This document shows, one piece after another, positions 31,763-42,887 of a DNA stretch of 64,000 nucleotides. This DNA is from Karstenula rhodostoma CBS 690.94. Taxonomy: Eukaryota > Ascomycota > Dothideomycetes > Pleosporales > Didymosphaeriaceae. Both the position numbers and the translations under genes were made by a program. Within the stretch, counting starts at the first letter, position 1, and each line of letters opens with the position of its first letter. The stretch covers positions 418,805-482,804 of the forward strand of contig MU001494.1 of NCBI GenBank assembly GCA_010093485.1, given 5' to 3'. The notes below the pieces were generated by a model, which ran no database searches, was not told the DNA's origin, and saw only the letters and a program-made list of their open reading frames with translations.

Positions 31763-34302
31763 GTTTGTAATGGAGAGGAGGAGGTTCAAGCGCTCAGCTG
31801 GGCAGAGCTCTGTGCTGAGCAGTCAGAGCGGTGTGATGTGAGGAATCGAGCGGAGAATCGAAGAGGCGGGCGGGGGCCCGTGCGATGGATCAAGGCTCAG
31901 GGCCTCACGGCTCACGCCTCACGACGTGAAAGGGCGGTGACGGCCACGGGACTAGCCATGCACGCCAGACGCAGCAGCCCGGCCGGCCAATTGCACCCCA
32001 CCTCGACATGGCCGCGATGCACCACTCTGATCGCCGTCCCTCCCGTCGCGCACACGGTGGGCTCGCGGCGGGTGCCCTCAGCAGACTCGTCGACTGAATG
32101 CCTGGACGGCGAGGTTCCTGGCCGCGCGCGAGCTCGACGGTGCCGTGATCGCTCCTGGCGAGCAAATCCTCCCTCTCCACCGTCCACGGTCCACGGAACA
32201 GCGTTCGCCCGCCAGCGCCTCCACCGGACACCAGGCCTCCAGACTGCCGTCTCCACGCTGGCTGGCTGCGCTGCGACTTGCTCCATGCCGTGCTGACGCC
32301 GTCGCACGCACCTGTGTCGCAGCGCCTATCAGCGCGACCCCAGGCACTGTCGGTAGGCGTCGAGCCTTAGCTGCGTCGGCAAACTACCGGTAGCCGCGAG
32401 CCTCCCTTTCGTCTTCCGAGCCACGAGCGTGCAGCGCTTGCCTGCTGAGCGAGCGCAAAGAGCCGCCGCAGTGTGCTCTACATCCCTACCGCCAGCCAGC
32501 GCACCCATCGGCCATCTAATGTTATACGCGCTGCTCACTGTTCGCACGCTGATGGCTGATGGATGGGTGAGGGCTTGGTGCGGGCCGTTGCACGGGCCAT
32601 GCTGGCGGCACTCGTCCGAGGTCTCGTCGCGACTCGCCACCGGATGCTGGATGCCACTCTTCGGCGGCACCTCACATTTCTCTTCACCGACTCCGCGAAA
32701 AGCGCCCCTCCAAAATACCGGTAGCCCCAAACGCGTGGCCGGGCCTCGAGCATGCGCGCGCCTTGCTTCCGCCCACGCTGCCCTCCCCCATCGGCGTCTC
32801 CTCGTGCTTTCCAGTGCCTCTACCACGCCATGAAACCGTCTGCTTCTCCCTTTGGCCGTTTTGGGATGCTGCATGCACATCAGCGAGGTCTGTCGTGGCA
32901 CCGCTCACGCACATGGTCGCACTGAGCGCCGGCCTTGCCTCCGTCTTTTCGTCAAGACGACCGCTCGTCCAATCCGCCCGTGCTTGGCCTTGCATGCTGC
33001 AGCTCCACCCAAGCCATGACAGGGAACAGAGGACCCTGATCCCCATTCTTCCCATGGTGCTACGCAGAAGGCAGCAGGTAAACACCTCGTGATTGCACAC
33101 TTGATCTATTTCGATCCGAGTCCCCTTGCTTGTGCGTTGCCCGCCATGGCATGCATGCCTGTCCGGGGTGCGTCCGGTGCAATCTATTGCTTGCGCAGAC
33201 ATGTAGTCTTGTTCACTTGAGTGGGAATTGAACAGAACCGTACTGTTATTGTGGCTTCGTTGCACCGGCCGTGCCGACGTTGCTCAGTGTCCGACTAAAC
33301 GCCACCGGTAGAGCCATGATGCTTGTTTTGCCACGGGGTACGGTCAGCCCAGCGTAACCTTGGCTGGGCGACATATCGTGTTGACAGAGGAATGACAGAC
33401 GGGGAAGAGACTCTTTCAGGTCCGACGGGGGCTACGTCGGCGGCCTGATCTTTTGTCGTGGTGCAGCAGCTGGACTGGACGAGCGATTGGCAAAATGATG
33501 TCGGCGCATGAACCGGTTCGATGCCCTAGAGTTTAGGTGAGCAAGAGCTGGGGTTCCAGTAAGAGATGGTAAATTGCAAGCCGAAGTCGAGCAAGATGTC
33601 ATGACGCCGTGACTTCCAGGAACGGCTTGTGTCCGAGACACTGTGGAGGCGGCCGTTGTCGCTTGCATTGTTTTGGATGCAGAACACTCAGTCGAATGTC
33701 CGGTGGCTCACTGCATTTCTTCGAGATGCACGTTACGGCGTGCGAGATCTGTACGCGGGGCCGGTCCATGGTGTTGCTGTAAGGACAGCTGATGAAGGTC
33801 AGAGAGCAGGCACAGCGGCATGGTCCTAGTTGTGGGCGGCGGTGCTGCCACTTCGAGCTTGCGAGAAAGCGGTGCAGTAGGTGTGCTGCAGCGGTTACTG
33901 GCGTTGCCTGGCGCGGTGAAGAGCAAATTTTGTTGTTGTGTGCGTAAACAGACGTGCGTGGGGGGAAGTGACGGTTGCGATTGCCTCCATTGAGCGGGCC
34001 CAAGTCAACTTTGGGTCGCCCACCACGGCGTCCTCAACAGACTCAACCTTATCGTAAGCCCATTTTGCGCAGAGCCGCGATGTCGCCGTCTGTCTCCCCC
34101 TCCTTGTGCCGTACAGTTCAAAAGTGCCGTCAATGGTGGCTCGCCGAATCCAACAATATTTGCGATGTCATATGTTATTAACGGTAGACCTCATATCCCC
34201 ACGGTGCCTGTTGGTTGAATTACTAACCAGCTCCACACAGGCTCACCTCAGGCAACCACGATTGAGGGTCCAGTCACGTACACGATCTTGGGGTTCGTCA
34301 AG
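31763..34302. other. Long upstream region of the Zn2Cys6 regulator
   Basis: 2.5 kb. GC-rich, with many overlapping ORFs on both strands but no family motifs. It probably contains a long 5' leader and promoter of the regulator. ACCGGTAG occurs near 32384, 32717 and 33303. The right end precedes the coiled-coil gene. Confidence 0.45.
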
Positions 34303-34857
34303 ATGTGTGGAATACTGACACTCTGCGGGACATTGCTAGTTATAGTTATTGGCACACTGGCTTACGAGTTGAAACTCAGGTCTATTAAGACCACCATGGC
34401 CCTGCGAGATCGATTAAGGCACCTCGAAGCTGCGCATGAACTCGTAAAGACTCACGCAGCAGCCCAGAAAGCAGAACTCGTGCAACTGCGACTGGAGAAT
34501 GGGCAACTCATGGACGCGCTTATGCCCTTGAACAAACATGCGACCGCTCAGAAGATATAGGTCGTGCAACTACAACTAGACAACGAACTGCTCAAGGGTC
34601 TTGTCCGCACCTTGACGCTCACCAACGAGGACCAAAAAGCTTGCTTGCTGCGTGCCGAGCAAAAGATCGTGGCTATAAAGAAACAAAATGACGGGCTGGC
34701 CAACAAGCTCATGGCGTCGCGCCGTCGAGTGTTCAAGCTTGAGCAAGAGAGGCGGGAACAGAAGGCGTTGCTGCAGGGGCTTACCGATATCAAGACGCTC
34801 GTGAAGGGGAACACCAACGCGTTGCAAAGTCTCGACAAGCGGGTGAACTTCACGTAA
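34303..34857 (+). pseudogene. Membrane-anchored coiled-coil protein interrupted by an in-frame stop
   Basis: From ATG 34303 (MCGILTLCGTLLVIVIGTLA) a single N-terminal membrane segment is followed by a heptad-rich coiled coil (LKLRSIKTTMALRDRLRHLE, QKAELVQLRLENGQL). At 34558-34560 an in-frame TAG interrupts it. The same frame continues at once with the same character (QLQLDNELLKGLVRTLTL, VFKLEQERREQKALLQGL) to 34857. The TAG could be a former CAG (AQKI-Q-VVQLQ). The open frame also extends upstream of the ATG (PVTYTILGFVK), so an earlier exon is possible. A further open stretch follows after 34860. No family recognised. It is either a recently broken gene or one with stop readthrough. Confidence 0.45.
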
Positions 34858-34860
34858 ATC

Positions 34861-36747
34861 AGTTCGAGCGGGTCGGACGGTGAACAAGGCGGCTGCTGCA
34901 TCGCACCTTCCAGTCGTTCCAGTAACACCAACTCTACAGCCACGTCGACCAACCACGCAAGAGAGCTACAACATGTCATTCATGGCATCTTAGCGGAGGA
35001 TTACTCGATCGAACGCACACTGGCGAGCTTCTTGAGCTTACGCACACGCTCACTTTCCCCCACCAGCGAGGACACCAGCATTTCTCTCATGAGTGCCCAC
35101 GAGCTAGAACAAACCCTCAGAGCCCGGGTTTACACCATCACAGACTTCGCGTTCGCGCTCGCTTACGCGCGGGGGCAGTTTCAACCTCAGCTCAACATCG
35201 CACAGTGTGGTTTCCAAGGATCGGGACGATTTGATAGTGCAACTTGTTTTAATATGTCGACGGAGATTGCTTGTAGCTAAGAGGCTTCCGGGCTGGTTGA
35301 TTGATCAAGAGGTTCCATGGGAGTGTCTGGGGAATTGGAACACACGATCCGAAGAGGGCTCATCTACGGATTGGGGCACGCGGAAGATGCTCGGCTGGGG
35401 AGCATGAGGGCTGGGATACCATCGAGAAGACGTCTGTAAGGGACGAGGAAGATGCTCAACAAGGGAGTATGAAGAAGAGGAAAGAGGAGATGAGAGACGT
35501 CGAATAGAAACGGCGTAAGGAGTAGGCACGAAGCATATTCTCAACAGGGGGGAATGAATAATTGGGTATGAGAGGAACCATCTAAGCAGGACAAAGAGCA
35601 CGGAAGAGGTATCAGCAGATAGGGCTGAAAGAACGGTATGGAGATGGAGATGGAGCAGACAACAACGCTGGACATGGAGGAGTAAAGTTGACGGCTCGGA
35701 AAGGACGGGGACGTAGGTGTGAAGAAGCTGACAGGCAAGCACAAGATCTGGACTGTACAAGGATGCCGGGATTTCAGAAGGATGCCAAAAGGAGGACATC
35801 CCCCATATGGCCATTGGTCGCGACCATGTCATGGGCCTCACGACATTCCCGACACTTCTGCCACTGTTGAATCATGTTGTCCACAAATCCATGTTTCACC
35901 CAGCTTCTGTTTATTAGTCCTAATCACGAGGAATTGAATTCGAAAGCGTTCCACCTTCCCTAGTAGCTCTCACACATGGGTTTGAGGTTCTTCCGTGATA
36001 CTTCCTTTGGCGGGATAAAAACCAACCACCGTGAACTGACATCCGCACCACCTCCATTTCTCTACGGAGGTGGGAGGTGGATGGTAGAGTGCAAAAAGTG
36101 TATTAACTCGCGTAGTACGTACAGCCGGTGTATATCGAGATGGTCCAGTACCAAGAAAGCTTCGTCAACTTCCTGATACAAAGGTTCCAACAGGAATATA
36201 TGCGAGACTACTATGTCAAGGTTTCACTTACGCTCAAGCCCAGTAAATGCCGGCGCGCCCGCTTGCCGTGCTGGTAGCTCCCGCGCAGATGTATCCGCGG
36301 CGTGTTGCGCGGACTGGGTCCGGCGTACATTGGTTTCAGAAAACCGGGGCCGCAGACGACTATTGAAGATCGTCCATATGTCCTAAGTTATATGTATGTA
36401 TGTTCCCCACGTGATGTATTCCAAGCGTGAGGTGTGAAGATGACGGTGGTGAAGTCGGGTTTCGGACTTCGGCTCCACACATTCGGGGTGCGTTGGTTGT
36501 ACAACATCGGGTCAACAGATCGGGGATTATAAGCCTGTCGACGTCGAACACGTTGGTGTGAGTTCCCCGCTGTGCTCACCTTGGATTATACAAGAGAGGG
36601 TCGCGACTTTGTGTACGTATCCACGCGACTAGCTTGTTGTTGCTCTTCACCCAGCTCGGATCTAAAACATACTGGAAGAATTGCCGAGCGCGGATTGTTA
36701 CAGCGAAAGTATTTGGGGCTTCAGAGACCTGCAGCAACAATTTGAAG
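34861..36747. other. Gene-poor region before the cupin gene
   Basis: 1.9 kb. A short open stretch at 35032-35280 (Ser-rich start, no motif) may belong to the broken coiled-coil gene. The rest, including the purine-rich 35.4-35.7 kb, shows no coding signal. Confidence 0.4.
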
Positions 36748-37302
36748 ATGTCCGCCAAGCAGTTTGAGAAACTCACGCCACCCAAGCGATTCATCACGAC
36801 GCACCGAGAGGATGGCAAAGCCGTGTTTGAGGAGCGGTTCGGCGAGGAGACGGGGATGGTGACCATGCCCGACGGCATCGCCTTCGGGCTCGACTACACG
36901 ACCAAGGGCATCCCGATCAGCATGGACAAGGACGAGGACCTTGACGTGTACAGCGACTACCTGAAGAACCCACCAGGCCTGACTATCTCGGGCGGCAACG
37001 TCCTGCGCCATGTCGATATCCCGCCGAGCATGGAGTGCACCATGCACCGCACAGTGAGCTTGGATTACGGCATTGTGCTCGAGGGACAGGTCGATCTGCT
37101 GCTCGATAGCGGCGAGCAGCGCACGATGAAGGTCGGGGACGTGGCCATCCAGCGCGGCACCATGCACCAGTGGATCAACAGGGACACGCAAAACTACTGC
37201 CGCATGCTGTTTGTGCTGGTCGACAGCAAGCCGCTGGTCATTGCGGGGAAGAAGCTGGGCGAGGAGCTGGACGAGATGCCGGGCGTGAAGCCGTCGGAGT
37301 AG
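36748..37302 (+). CDS. Cupin-domain protein
   Basis: A 184-aa single-exon small cupin. The conserved beta-barrel is in the C-terminal half. Motif 1 is around PPSMECTMHRTVSLDYGIVLEGQVDLLL and motif 2 is MKVGDVAIQRGTMHQWINRD. Metal-ligand candidates are the His of MHRT and the His of MHQW, but the usual second His of motif 1 (HxH) is not seen and Tyr/Glu occupy the region. It may be a metal-poor or non-classical cupin of the kind found next to fungal oxidoreductases. The N-terminal ~90 residues (FITTHREDGKAVFEERFG) are typical of this fungal subgroup. Cytosolic. ATG 36748 is chosen because the upstream open frame lacks protein character. Reaction unknown. Confidence 0.85.
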   Translation: MSAKQFEKLTPPKRFITTHREDGKAVFEERFGEETGMVTMPDGIAFGLDYTTKGIPISMDKDEDLDVYSDYLKNPPGLTISGGNVLRHVDIPPSMECTMHRTVSLDYGIVLEGQVDLLLDSGEQRTMKVGDVAIQRGTMHQWINRDTQNYCRMLFVLVDSKPLVIAGKKLGEELDEMPGVKPSE

Positions 37303-37678
37303 AGCGGCTGGGCTGCATGTACGATAGCAAAACTGTGGACGTTTCCAATGTTTGCGGTGGAGGAGGGGTGGTATGGCGGGGCAGCGCAAACATCGAAGCA
37401 GCCTCGGCCGCCAAGCCGCCACCTCCCAATTAGAACCAAAACATTCATGGCTTGCAACTTCACATCTGCTACACGTGCACTCGCTGTGGGATCAAGTCCC
37501 TGTACTGCTCCCTACGCTCAACGCTAAGCGCCGCGGTGCTGCCAGAAAGGCCATGAGCCTCTTTTCGCGATAGTGGGGCACCAGAACAATACTAACGGAC
37601 CGCTCCGAGCATCCATTGTTCTCCACGCCCTGACAACCACTCCCGGAACACGTGAGAGGGGAACGAAAAGCAAACAAA
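37303..37678. other. Spacer, cupin 3' end to RAM1 promoter
   Basis: 375 bp, co-directional genes, no coding signal. Confidence 0.45.
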
Positions 37679-39195
37679 ATGGCATCTTCGCGCCCTGGGC
37701 CCCCAGAGGCATCTGCTCCTTCGTCACGGCTCGAGGAAATTTTGGACGACAAACTCCGGATACAAGAGCTGCCCGAGTCAGACCACGAGTACGAAGACCT
37801 GTCACCGCAAGAGGAGGCACATATGGCGTATCTGGAGAGCGTAAAGATACCCATCGTAGACGACTTCAAAACTGAGTCTACTGAAATTCAAGATGAGACG
37901 CTCGAAGTTGTTTTGCCGTTTTTGGAGGGCAACCCCAACGACTTCCCCCTGAACGAACATGGCATCCCGCACCTCCAGAAGGAAAAGCATGTCAAGTTTC
38001 TGAAGAAAGCACTGGGAGACTATCCCGCGCCGTTTGCTATGATGGATGCCTCGAGGCCGTGGATTGTGTACTGGAGTTTGCAGGGTCTCAGCGCATTGGG
38101 CTACGACATATCCGAGTACCGCGAAAGGTAGGTTTTGGATCGCAGTCACACATGTACTGCACACCTCTCCCCTCCACCGTCCTGACCCCTCCCAGAGTCA
38201 TCCACACCTTCTCTCTCGCCCAATACCCAGCCGGCGGCTACGGCGGCAACTACGGGCACCTCCCACACCTGGCGGCGACCTACGCGGCCGTCCTCTCCAT
38301 CATCATGGTGTCGACCCCCTCGACCCCGTCCACCTACGACTCCATCAACCGCAAAAACCTCTGGCACTTCCTCGGGCAACTCAAGCAGCCCGACGGCGGC
38401 TTCAACATGACGACGGGCGGCGAGGAGGACATCCGCGGCGCCTACTGCGGGCTCGTCGTCATCTCCCTGCTCAACCTCCCCCTCGAGCTACCAGACGACG
38501 CGCCAGCCCGCAAGCACGGACTCACCAGCTTCACGGACCGGCTGGGGGAGTGGATAGGAAAGTGCCAGGCGTTCGACGGGGGCATCAGCGCGGCGCCAGG
38601 CAACGAGGCACACGGCGCATATGCATTTTGCGGGCTCGGTGCCCTTGCTATCCTCGGCGCCCCAAAGCACACCCTGCACACGTACCTCGACATGGGGGCG
38701 TTGGTCCACTGGCTTTCGGCGCGGCAGTGCGCGCCCGAGGGCGGGTACAACGGGCGCACGAACAAGCTCGTCGACGGGTGCTACTCGCACTGGGTGGGCG
38801 GGTGCTGGGCCATTGTCGAGGCCGCCGCCGCCGCCGCCGCCCCTTCGCCGGCGTCCCTGTGGAACCGCGACGCCCTCGCCCGCTACATCCTCTCTGCCGC
38901 GCAGTTTGCAAAAGGCGGCCTCGTGGACAAACCCGGCAAGCGACCCGATGCGTACCACACGTGCTACAACCTCGCAGGCCTGAGCGCCGCGCAGCACCGC
39001 TATCTCCACGACGGAGACGCCGTCGCTGAACAAGGGCTGGACGCGCCGTTCGGATGGACGCCGAACGGCTCGTTCGCGGGGAGCAGGGTGTGGGCGGATG
39101 CGGATGAGGTTGGCCTCGTGCATCCCGTGTTCGTCATCCCTTTTGGCGCTGTGCGCGAGAGCAGGAGGTATTTCGCGGGCAAGAATAGCTTCTAA
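37679..39195 (+). CDS. RAM1: Protein farnesyltransferase subunit beta
   Basis: A 482-aa beta subunit of farnesyltransferase, which with the alpha subunit attaches farnesyl to C-terminal CaaX cysteines of Ras, a-factor-type peptides and others. Exons 37679-38127 and 38196-39195; intron GTAGGT..CAG, 68 bp, splits an Arg codon (YRER-VIHTF). Prenyltransferase repeats are visible: QKEKHVKFLKKALGDYPAPF, QLKQPDGGFNMTTGGEEDIR, KCQAFDGGISAAPGNEAHGA, CAPEGGYNGRTNKLVDGCYSHW and HTCYNLAGLSAAQH. The zinc site is conserved: Asp and Cys in LVDGCYSHW and His in AYHTCYNLAG. The N-terminal ~75 residues are acidic and less conserved. An Ala run (residues ~358-365, VEAAAAAAAPSP) is a lineage-specific expansion. 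Identification firm. Confidence 0.95.
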
Positions 39196-39309
39196 TGGAA
39201 TCCTATCTGTCACGGTTTCGTTCTCTACGAGTGACACGGTGCTGGACCGTATACCTATACCTACAGTACAAGTGCCATCCCCACGTCTTGACAGCGCTAG
39301 GTTTGGTTT

Positions 39310-39342
39310 CGTTCCGTTCCGTTCCGTTTCGTTTCGTTTCGT
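39310..39342. repeat. TTCCG/TTTCG pentamer repeat
   Basis: Six to seven tandem pentamers between the stops of RAM1 and the Dabb gene, inside their 3' ends. Confidence 0.75.
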
Positions 39343-39375
39343 CGGGGAAGGTTGGACCCAACGGCCGAGACACCC

Positions 39376-39753
39376 TCACCCATCCATAACCACCACAACC
39401 GGCGCCCCCTCCACCTTCCCCCTCAACAAGCCCTTGATCGCCCCGTGCGCTTTGCATTCTTCGTCGTAATAGTGCATATCTTCTTTGCCGAGGAACACGG
39501 TCCGCGCGATGAACGTGTAGCCCTGGGAGCGGGGGTCGGCGTGGGCGGTGTGGCCGGCGGAGAGCTGGATGTAGGGTTTGCCGTCCTTTTTTTGTGTTGG
39601 GGGTTAGCTTGCTTGGGGGGAACGGAAAATAAGGGGGGGGGGGAGAGGTACTTTTAGGGCGTCTTGGGCGAGGGTGGTGTATTTTTCGAGGGCGAGGTGG
39701 ATGGTGGGGGGGTCGGGGATTTTGAAGAGGGTTAGGCGGACGATGGGGGGCAT
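39376..39753 (-). CDS. Dabb (stress-responsive A/B barrel) domain protein
   Basis: A 103-aa protein of the dimeric alpha/beta-barrel (Dabb) family. Exons (minus): 39753-39652 and 39585-39376; intron GTACCT..AAG, 66 bp, containing a 12-base C run on the coding strand. Assembled it reads MPPIVRLTLFKIPDPPTIHL, then LEKYTTLAQDALK-DGKPYI, then LSAGHTAHADPRSQGYTFIA, then EDMHYYDEECKAHGAIKGLL and ends PVVVMDG. The H-x-x-Y/D-E-x-C-x-x-H segment and length are typical of fungal Dabb proteins. These proteins are homodimers, some linked to stress or small-molecule cyclisation. It is tail-to-tail with RAM1, 180 bp between stops. No targeting signal. Function unknown. Confidence 0.85.
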
Positions 39754-39840
39754 TTTGGGGGGGGGGTGGTGGAGAGGAGGTTGGGGTGTGAGATGGGTGC
39801 TGGGGGATGGGGGATATAGATAGTAGATGGGAAGTGAAAT

Positions 39841-39871
39841 GGGATGGGATGGGATGGGATGGGATGGGATG
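39841..39871. repeat. (GGGAT)6 tandem repeat
   Basis: Six consecutive GGGAT units about 90 bp upstream of the Dabb start codon. G-rich, with guanine-quadruplex potential. Confidence 0.85.
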
Positions 39872-40453
39872 GAGTTGTGGAGCTTCGGATAAGTGAGGAG
39901 AGCCATGGGCGGCGACGGGAGAGTGGTTTCCGGGGGTTATGTCTTACTCGTGCTGTGTTCGCATAAGGAGTCTACGTTGATGGTTTGACGGTGAGCGTGT
40001 GGGGTTTTGAATGCACACGCACTTCTACATTGAGTGCTGAGGTGCAGTGAGGTGAGGTGACACGCAGAGCAGAAATCAGCAAAGGCACTTGCGAGGGATG
40101 GTCAGTAGTTGGCTGACCGTAGGTGACTGGAGCGATGGTGGTTTTCTGTGTCCTCGACCTGATACCGGATGGCCGGTGTTCACGTCCACGTTCACGCGGG
40201 AGGGGTATGCATCCCGGAACTAGCGCCACGCAACTCGGGCTCCTACCTCGCAAAGCATACACGGTAGACGAAGCGCGTCGCACAGGCAGCACAAGCGGCA
40301 CGTTCTGGTGGAGGTGGTGTTGCAAGACGGATAGACTGCGCGCAAATCACCCGACCTCGTGCCACGCACGCGCGGGCTTCGAGTCTCGTCCTCGCCCTCG
40401 CACACACATGCAGCGTGGTGGAGCACAGCACGGCTCGGTGAGGGCTCTCGGGC

Positions 40454-40477
40454 GGGAGTGGGAGTGGGAGTGGGAGG
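40454..40477. repeat. (GGGAGT)n tandem repeat
   Basis: Four GGGAGT-type hexamers in a row. Confidence 0.75.
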
Positions 40478-40821
40478 GCCGGAGGTGGTGTCTCGCAAGG
40501 CTGGCGAGCTCGTGGTTGGAGGAGGCGGCGCGAACGAACCGGTGGGTCAGGCCGATTCGAATTCAACGCGTGGTGAGCCGACGAAGGCTTGCGGCAGGCT
40601 TTTCGCTATGCTTTGTTCACGGTTCACGATGGCCTCGATGCTTGCTGCTTGCCTCGATGGTGAAGGGCTACACAGGATGCATGTTGATAAGAGGGGCCGA
40701 GGGACCAAGTGCAAGTGCTGCCACGCCGCGTCTGCTCACCGCCTTTCGCACGCTCTCGACTCTCGACGCGCTCACACCAGGTACACAGTCGAGTCGAGGT
40801 TACCGTCTGGACTCTGCACTC

Positions 40822-40848
40822 GTCTGCTGTCTGCTGTCTGCTGTCTGC
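40822..40848. repeat. (GTCTGCT)n tandem repeat
   Basis: Almost four perfect heptamers. Confidence 0.85.
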
Positions 40849-40975
40849 ATCCGCGACGCGACTCGGCAGGGCCTGGGTCCTGGGTCCTGGCCGCCTCCTC
40901 GAGCCCCGCCGCCGCCTGCCGCCCGCCGATCGCCGCCGTCTCGTCCCTCGTCCCTCCCCTCACGGCTCACCCAAC

Positions 40976-41062
40976 AACCACACAACCACACAACCACACA
41001 ACCACACAACGCCTGCTCGCCGCTCACTCCTCACTCCTCACTCCTCACTCCTCACTCCTCGC
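40976..41062. repeat. (AACCACAC)n followed by (CTCCTCA)n
   Basis: Four copies of an 8-bp CA-rich unit, then after a short gap five to six copies of a 7-bp CT-rich unit. All purines are on the minus strand. Confidence 0.8.
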
Positions 41063-42887
41063 CCCTCACCCACTGCTCTCTGACCCCGTGGCCACGCAAT
41101 ATCCATCGTGCCCCCGGACTGCTCACGGCCCGCGCGGATAATGTGCGTCGCCAGGCCGCCCTACCCCGCTGCGCGCCTGGGATTCTGACTCCCCGACCCC
41201 ATCCCGCCCCGATTCACGATTCACGTCCCCGTCCCAGCATCGCGTCGTCAGGAACGCCTGCGCCCGCCCCGGTCGCGCCAAGCATGCGGAATGGCGACGA
41301 CGCTGCTCTGCATGGCGGCCACCAGAGCCATAGGCCCTCGACGCCCGCCGCGACTTCTCCGCAGCCGCGAGTGCTGCTCACTCGCATAACGACAGCTAAC
41401 AGCCGTTTGCCCCAGCCCGCTTTGGGTTTCGCGCGCAGATGGCCCCGATGTCCAGAGCACCAAGCCTCTGCCAGCTCATACTGCGTCAAAGTTGCATGCT
41501 AACACCAAACCCCCTTCGCACAAACCCTCCCTCGATTCCAGCAATCAATCTCGCCCGCTTGCAGACGCCCTGTCCCCTGCTTCCAGGTAGCAATGCTGGT
41601 CCTGCTTCAAGCCACCGCTCGCATTTGCACCCACTCCCCATAGCGTCCACACGGCCCCCCTCCAGTTGTCGCTGGATGCCGCCGCGACTCCCGCGCTTTG
41701 TGCTATCGCGTCAGACGCCAAAAGGCCCACTCTCCTTGCACGCTCGGAGCACACGCTGCCAGCACCTGCCTCCCGGCCTCTGATCGCGTTCGCTTCCCCA
41801 ATCTCTGACGCTGACTGACCGACTCCCTCTCCATATAGCACCGCGCCCCAAGCCTGCAATGCCATTCGCCGCCACGGAACGCTGCCAGGGCGTGCAGCTT
41901 CTGACGTTGCCCTGCTTTGCCCTTCTCCTCACCTGCGACGATGCATTAGCGGCCGGCCTATGCTCGACGAGTACGAGGTCTGCGTGCATTGATAGCAATT
42001 GCCTTCCTGTCTCGCCGTGCCGAGGACGCGCTCCTGGTACGTAGTCTTTTCATGCTTCCGCATCAGGCCTGACCAGATGCCGATCCAACGTCGAGATACA
42101 GCCTCGACAAGTGGGCCCTCGACAATACTTCCCATCACCAGCCCTTCATCACGCTATTGCTGCAGTAGGGTGGCGACTCCTGGTGACGGGCGCGCGCTGT
42201 GCAAACCAAAACGTGAAAGACCGGTGAAGCTGTGTCTTTTCCAGTTTAATGCCCCTTCCTAGCTAGCATTCTGGAACCCCAGCTCCCACTGGCGAAAATG
42301 CACGCCAGCACATCAATATGGGTCGTTCCCACAGAGCCGCAACGGAGCCCGCAGATTGTTCATTTCTAGACGTCCAATTGCCTCCGCACCCTACTGCTAG
42401 GCGAACTCGACGCGGTTGCATGTCCTGATATGCCCGCTGCGCTCGGCTACCGCAATAAATTACACTTGCTCCCACACTGCTGCACTTATGGTTCCCACCC
42501 CTCCCATCCCTCTTCTGCAGGCCACTTACCCTCCTTGCTCTCGCTCGTTCTCAATAGCCGCTGGCCTCGACTAGACAGCTGTCACTTGTTGCATTGGTAG
42601 TTGTCAAGCCCTCCAACGCATCTCCCGTCGTACAGCAGGAGCCACCATCTCCTCTCTCGGACTTCACCACATCGCCACCAACGAGCGTGTGCCAGTTCAC
42701 CAAACTACTCTCACACAAGTCCCCTGGAGATATTCGAGTCTGCATCCAAGCGCTCCTCGGCGCCAATTGCCATCCATTCTACACGTCAACCATGTTCTAC
42801 ATAATGTACCTTACAGGTATGGTGCTTACGCTCTCTTTCAATTCGTGATCTCGTACCACTATCGTGGGTCCTGTGCAGGTGCCCACC

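Larger units (their letters stand above)
39754..42887. other. Long divergent region with many simple repeats
   Basis: 3.1 kb. A 459-codon plus-strand ORF (40123-41502) runs through tandem repeats and has no protein-like segments, so I do not call it. The region probably includes the Dabb promoter and a long, CT-rich leader of the dsRBD gene. Confidence 0.5.

Noticed and set aside
31166..32296. 376-codon plus-strand ORF antisense to the Zn2Cys6 gene
   Set aside because: It mirrors the conserved regulator and its leader. His/Gly/Val runs are antisense images of the sense repeats.
36721..37422. 233-codon minus-strand ORF over the cupin gene
   Set aside because: Shadow of the cupin coding frame; His/Leu/Arg-rich with no motif.
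38488..39237. 249-codon minus-strand ORF over RAM1
   Set aside because: Antisense shadow of a GC-rich coding exon.
40976..41062. CRISPR-like or satellite array
   Set aside because: Units of 7-8 bp without spacers; ordinary minisatellite in a eukaryotic genome.
40123..41502. 459-codon plus-strand ORF
   Set aside because: It crosses several simple tandem repeats, is rich in Arg/Pro/Ser/His without any fold-like segment, and overlaps equally long frames. Probably a GC-rich composition effect.
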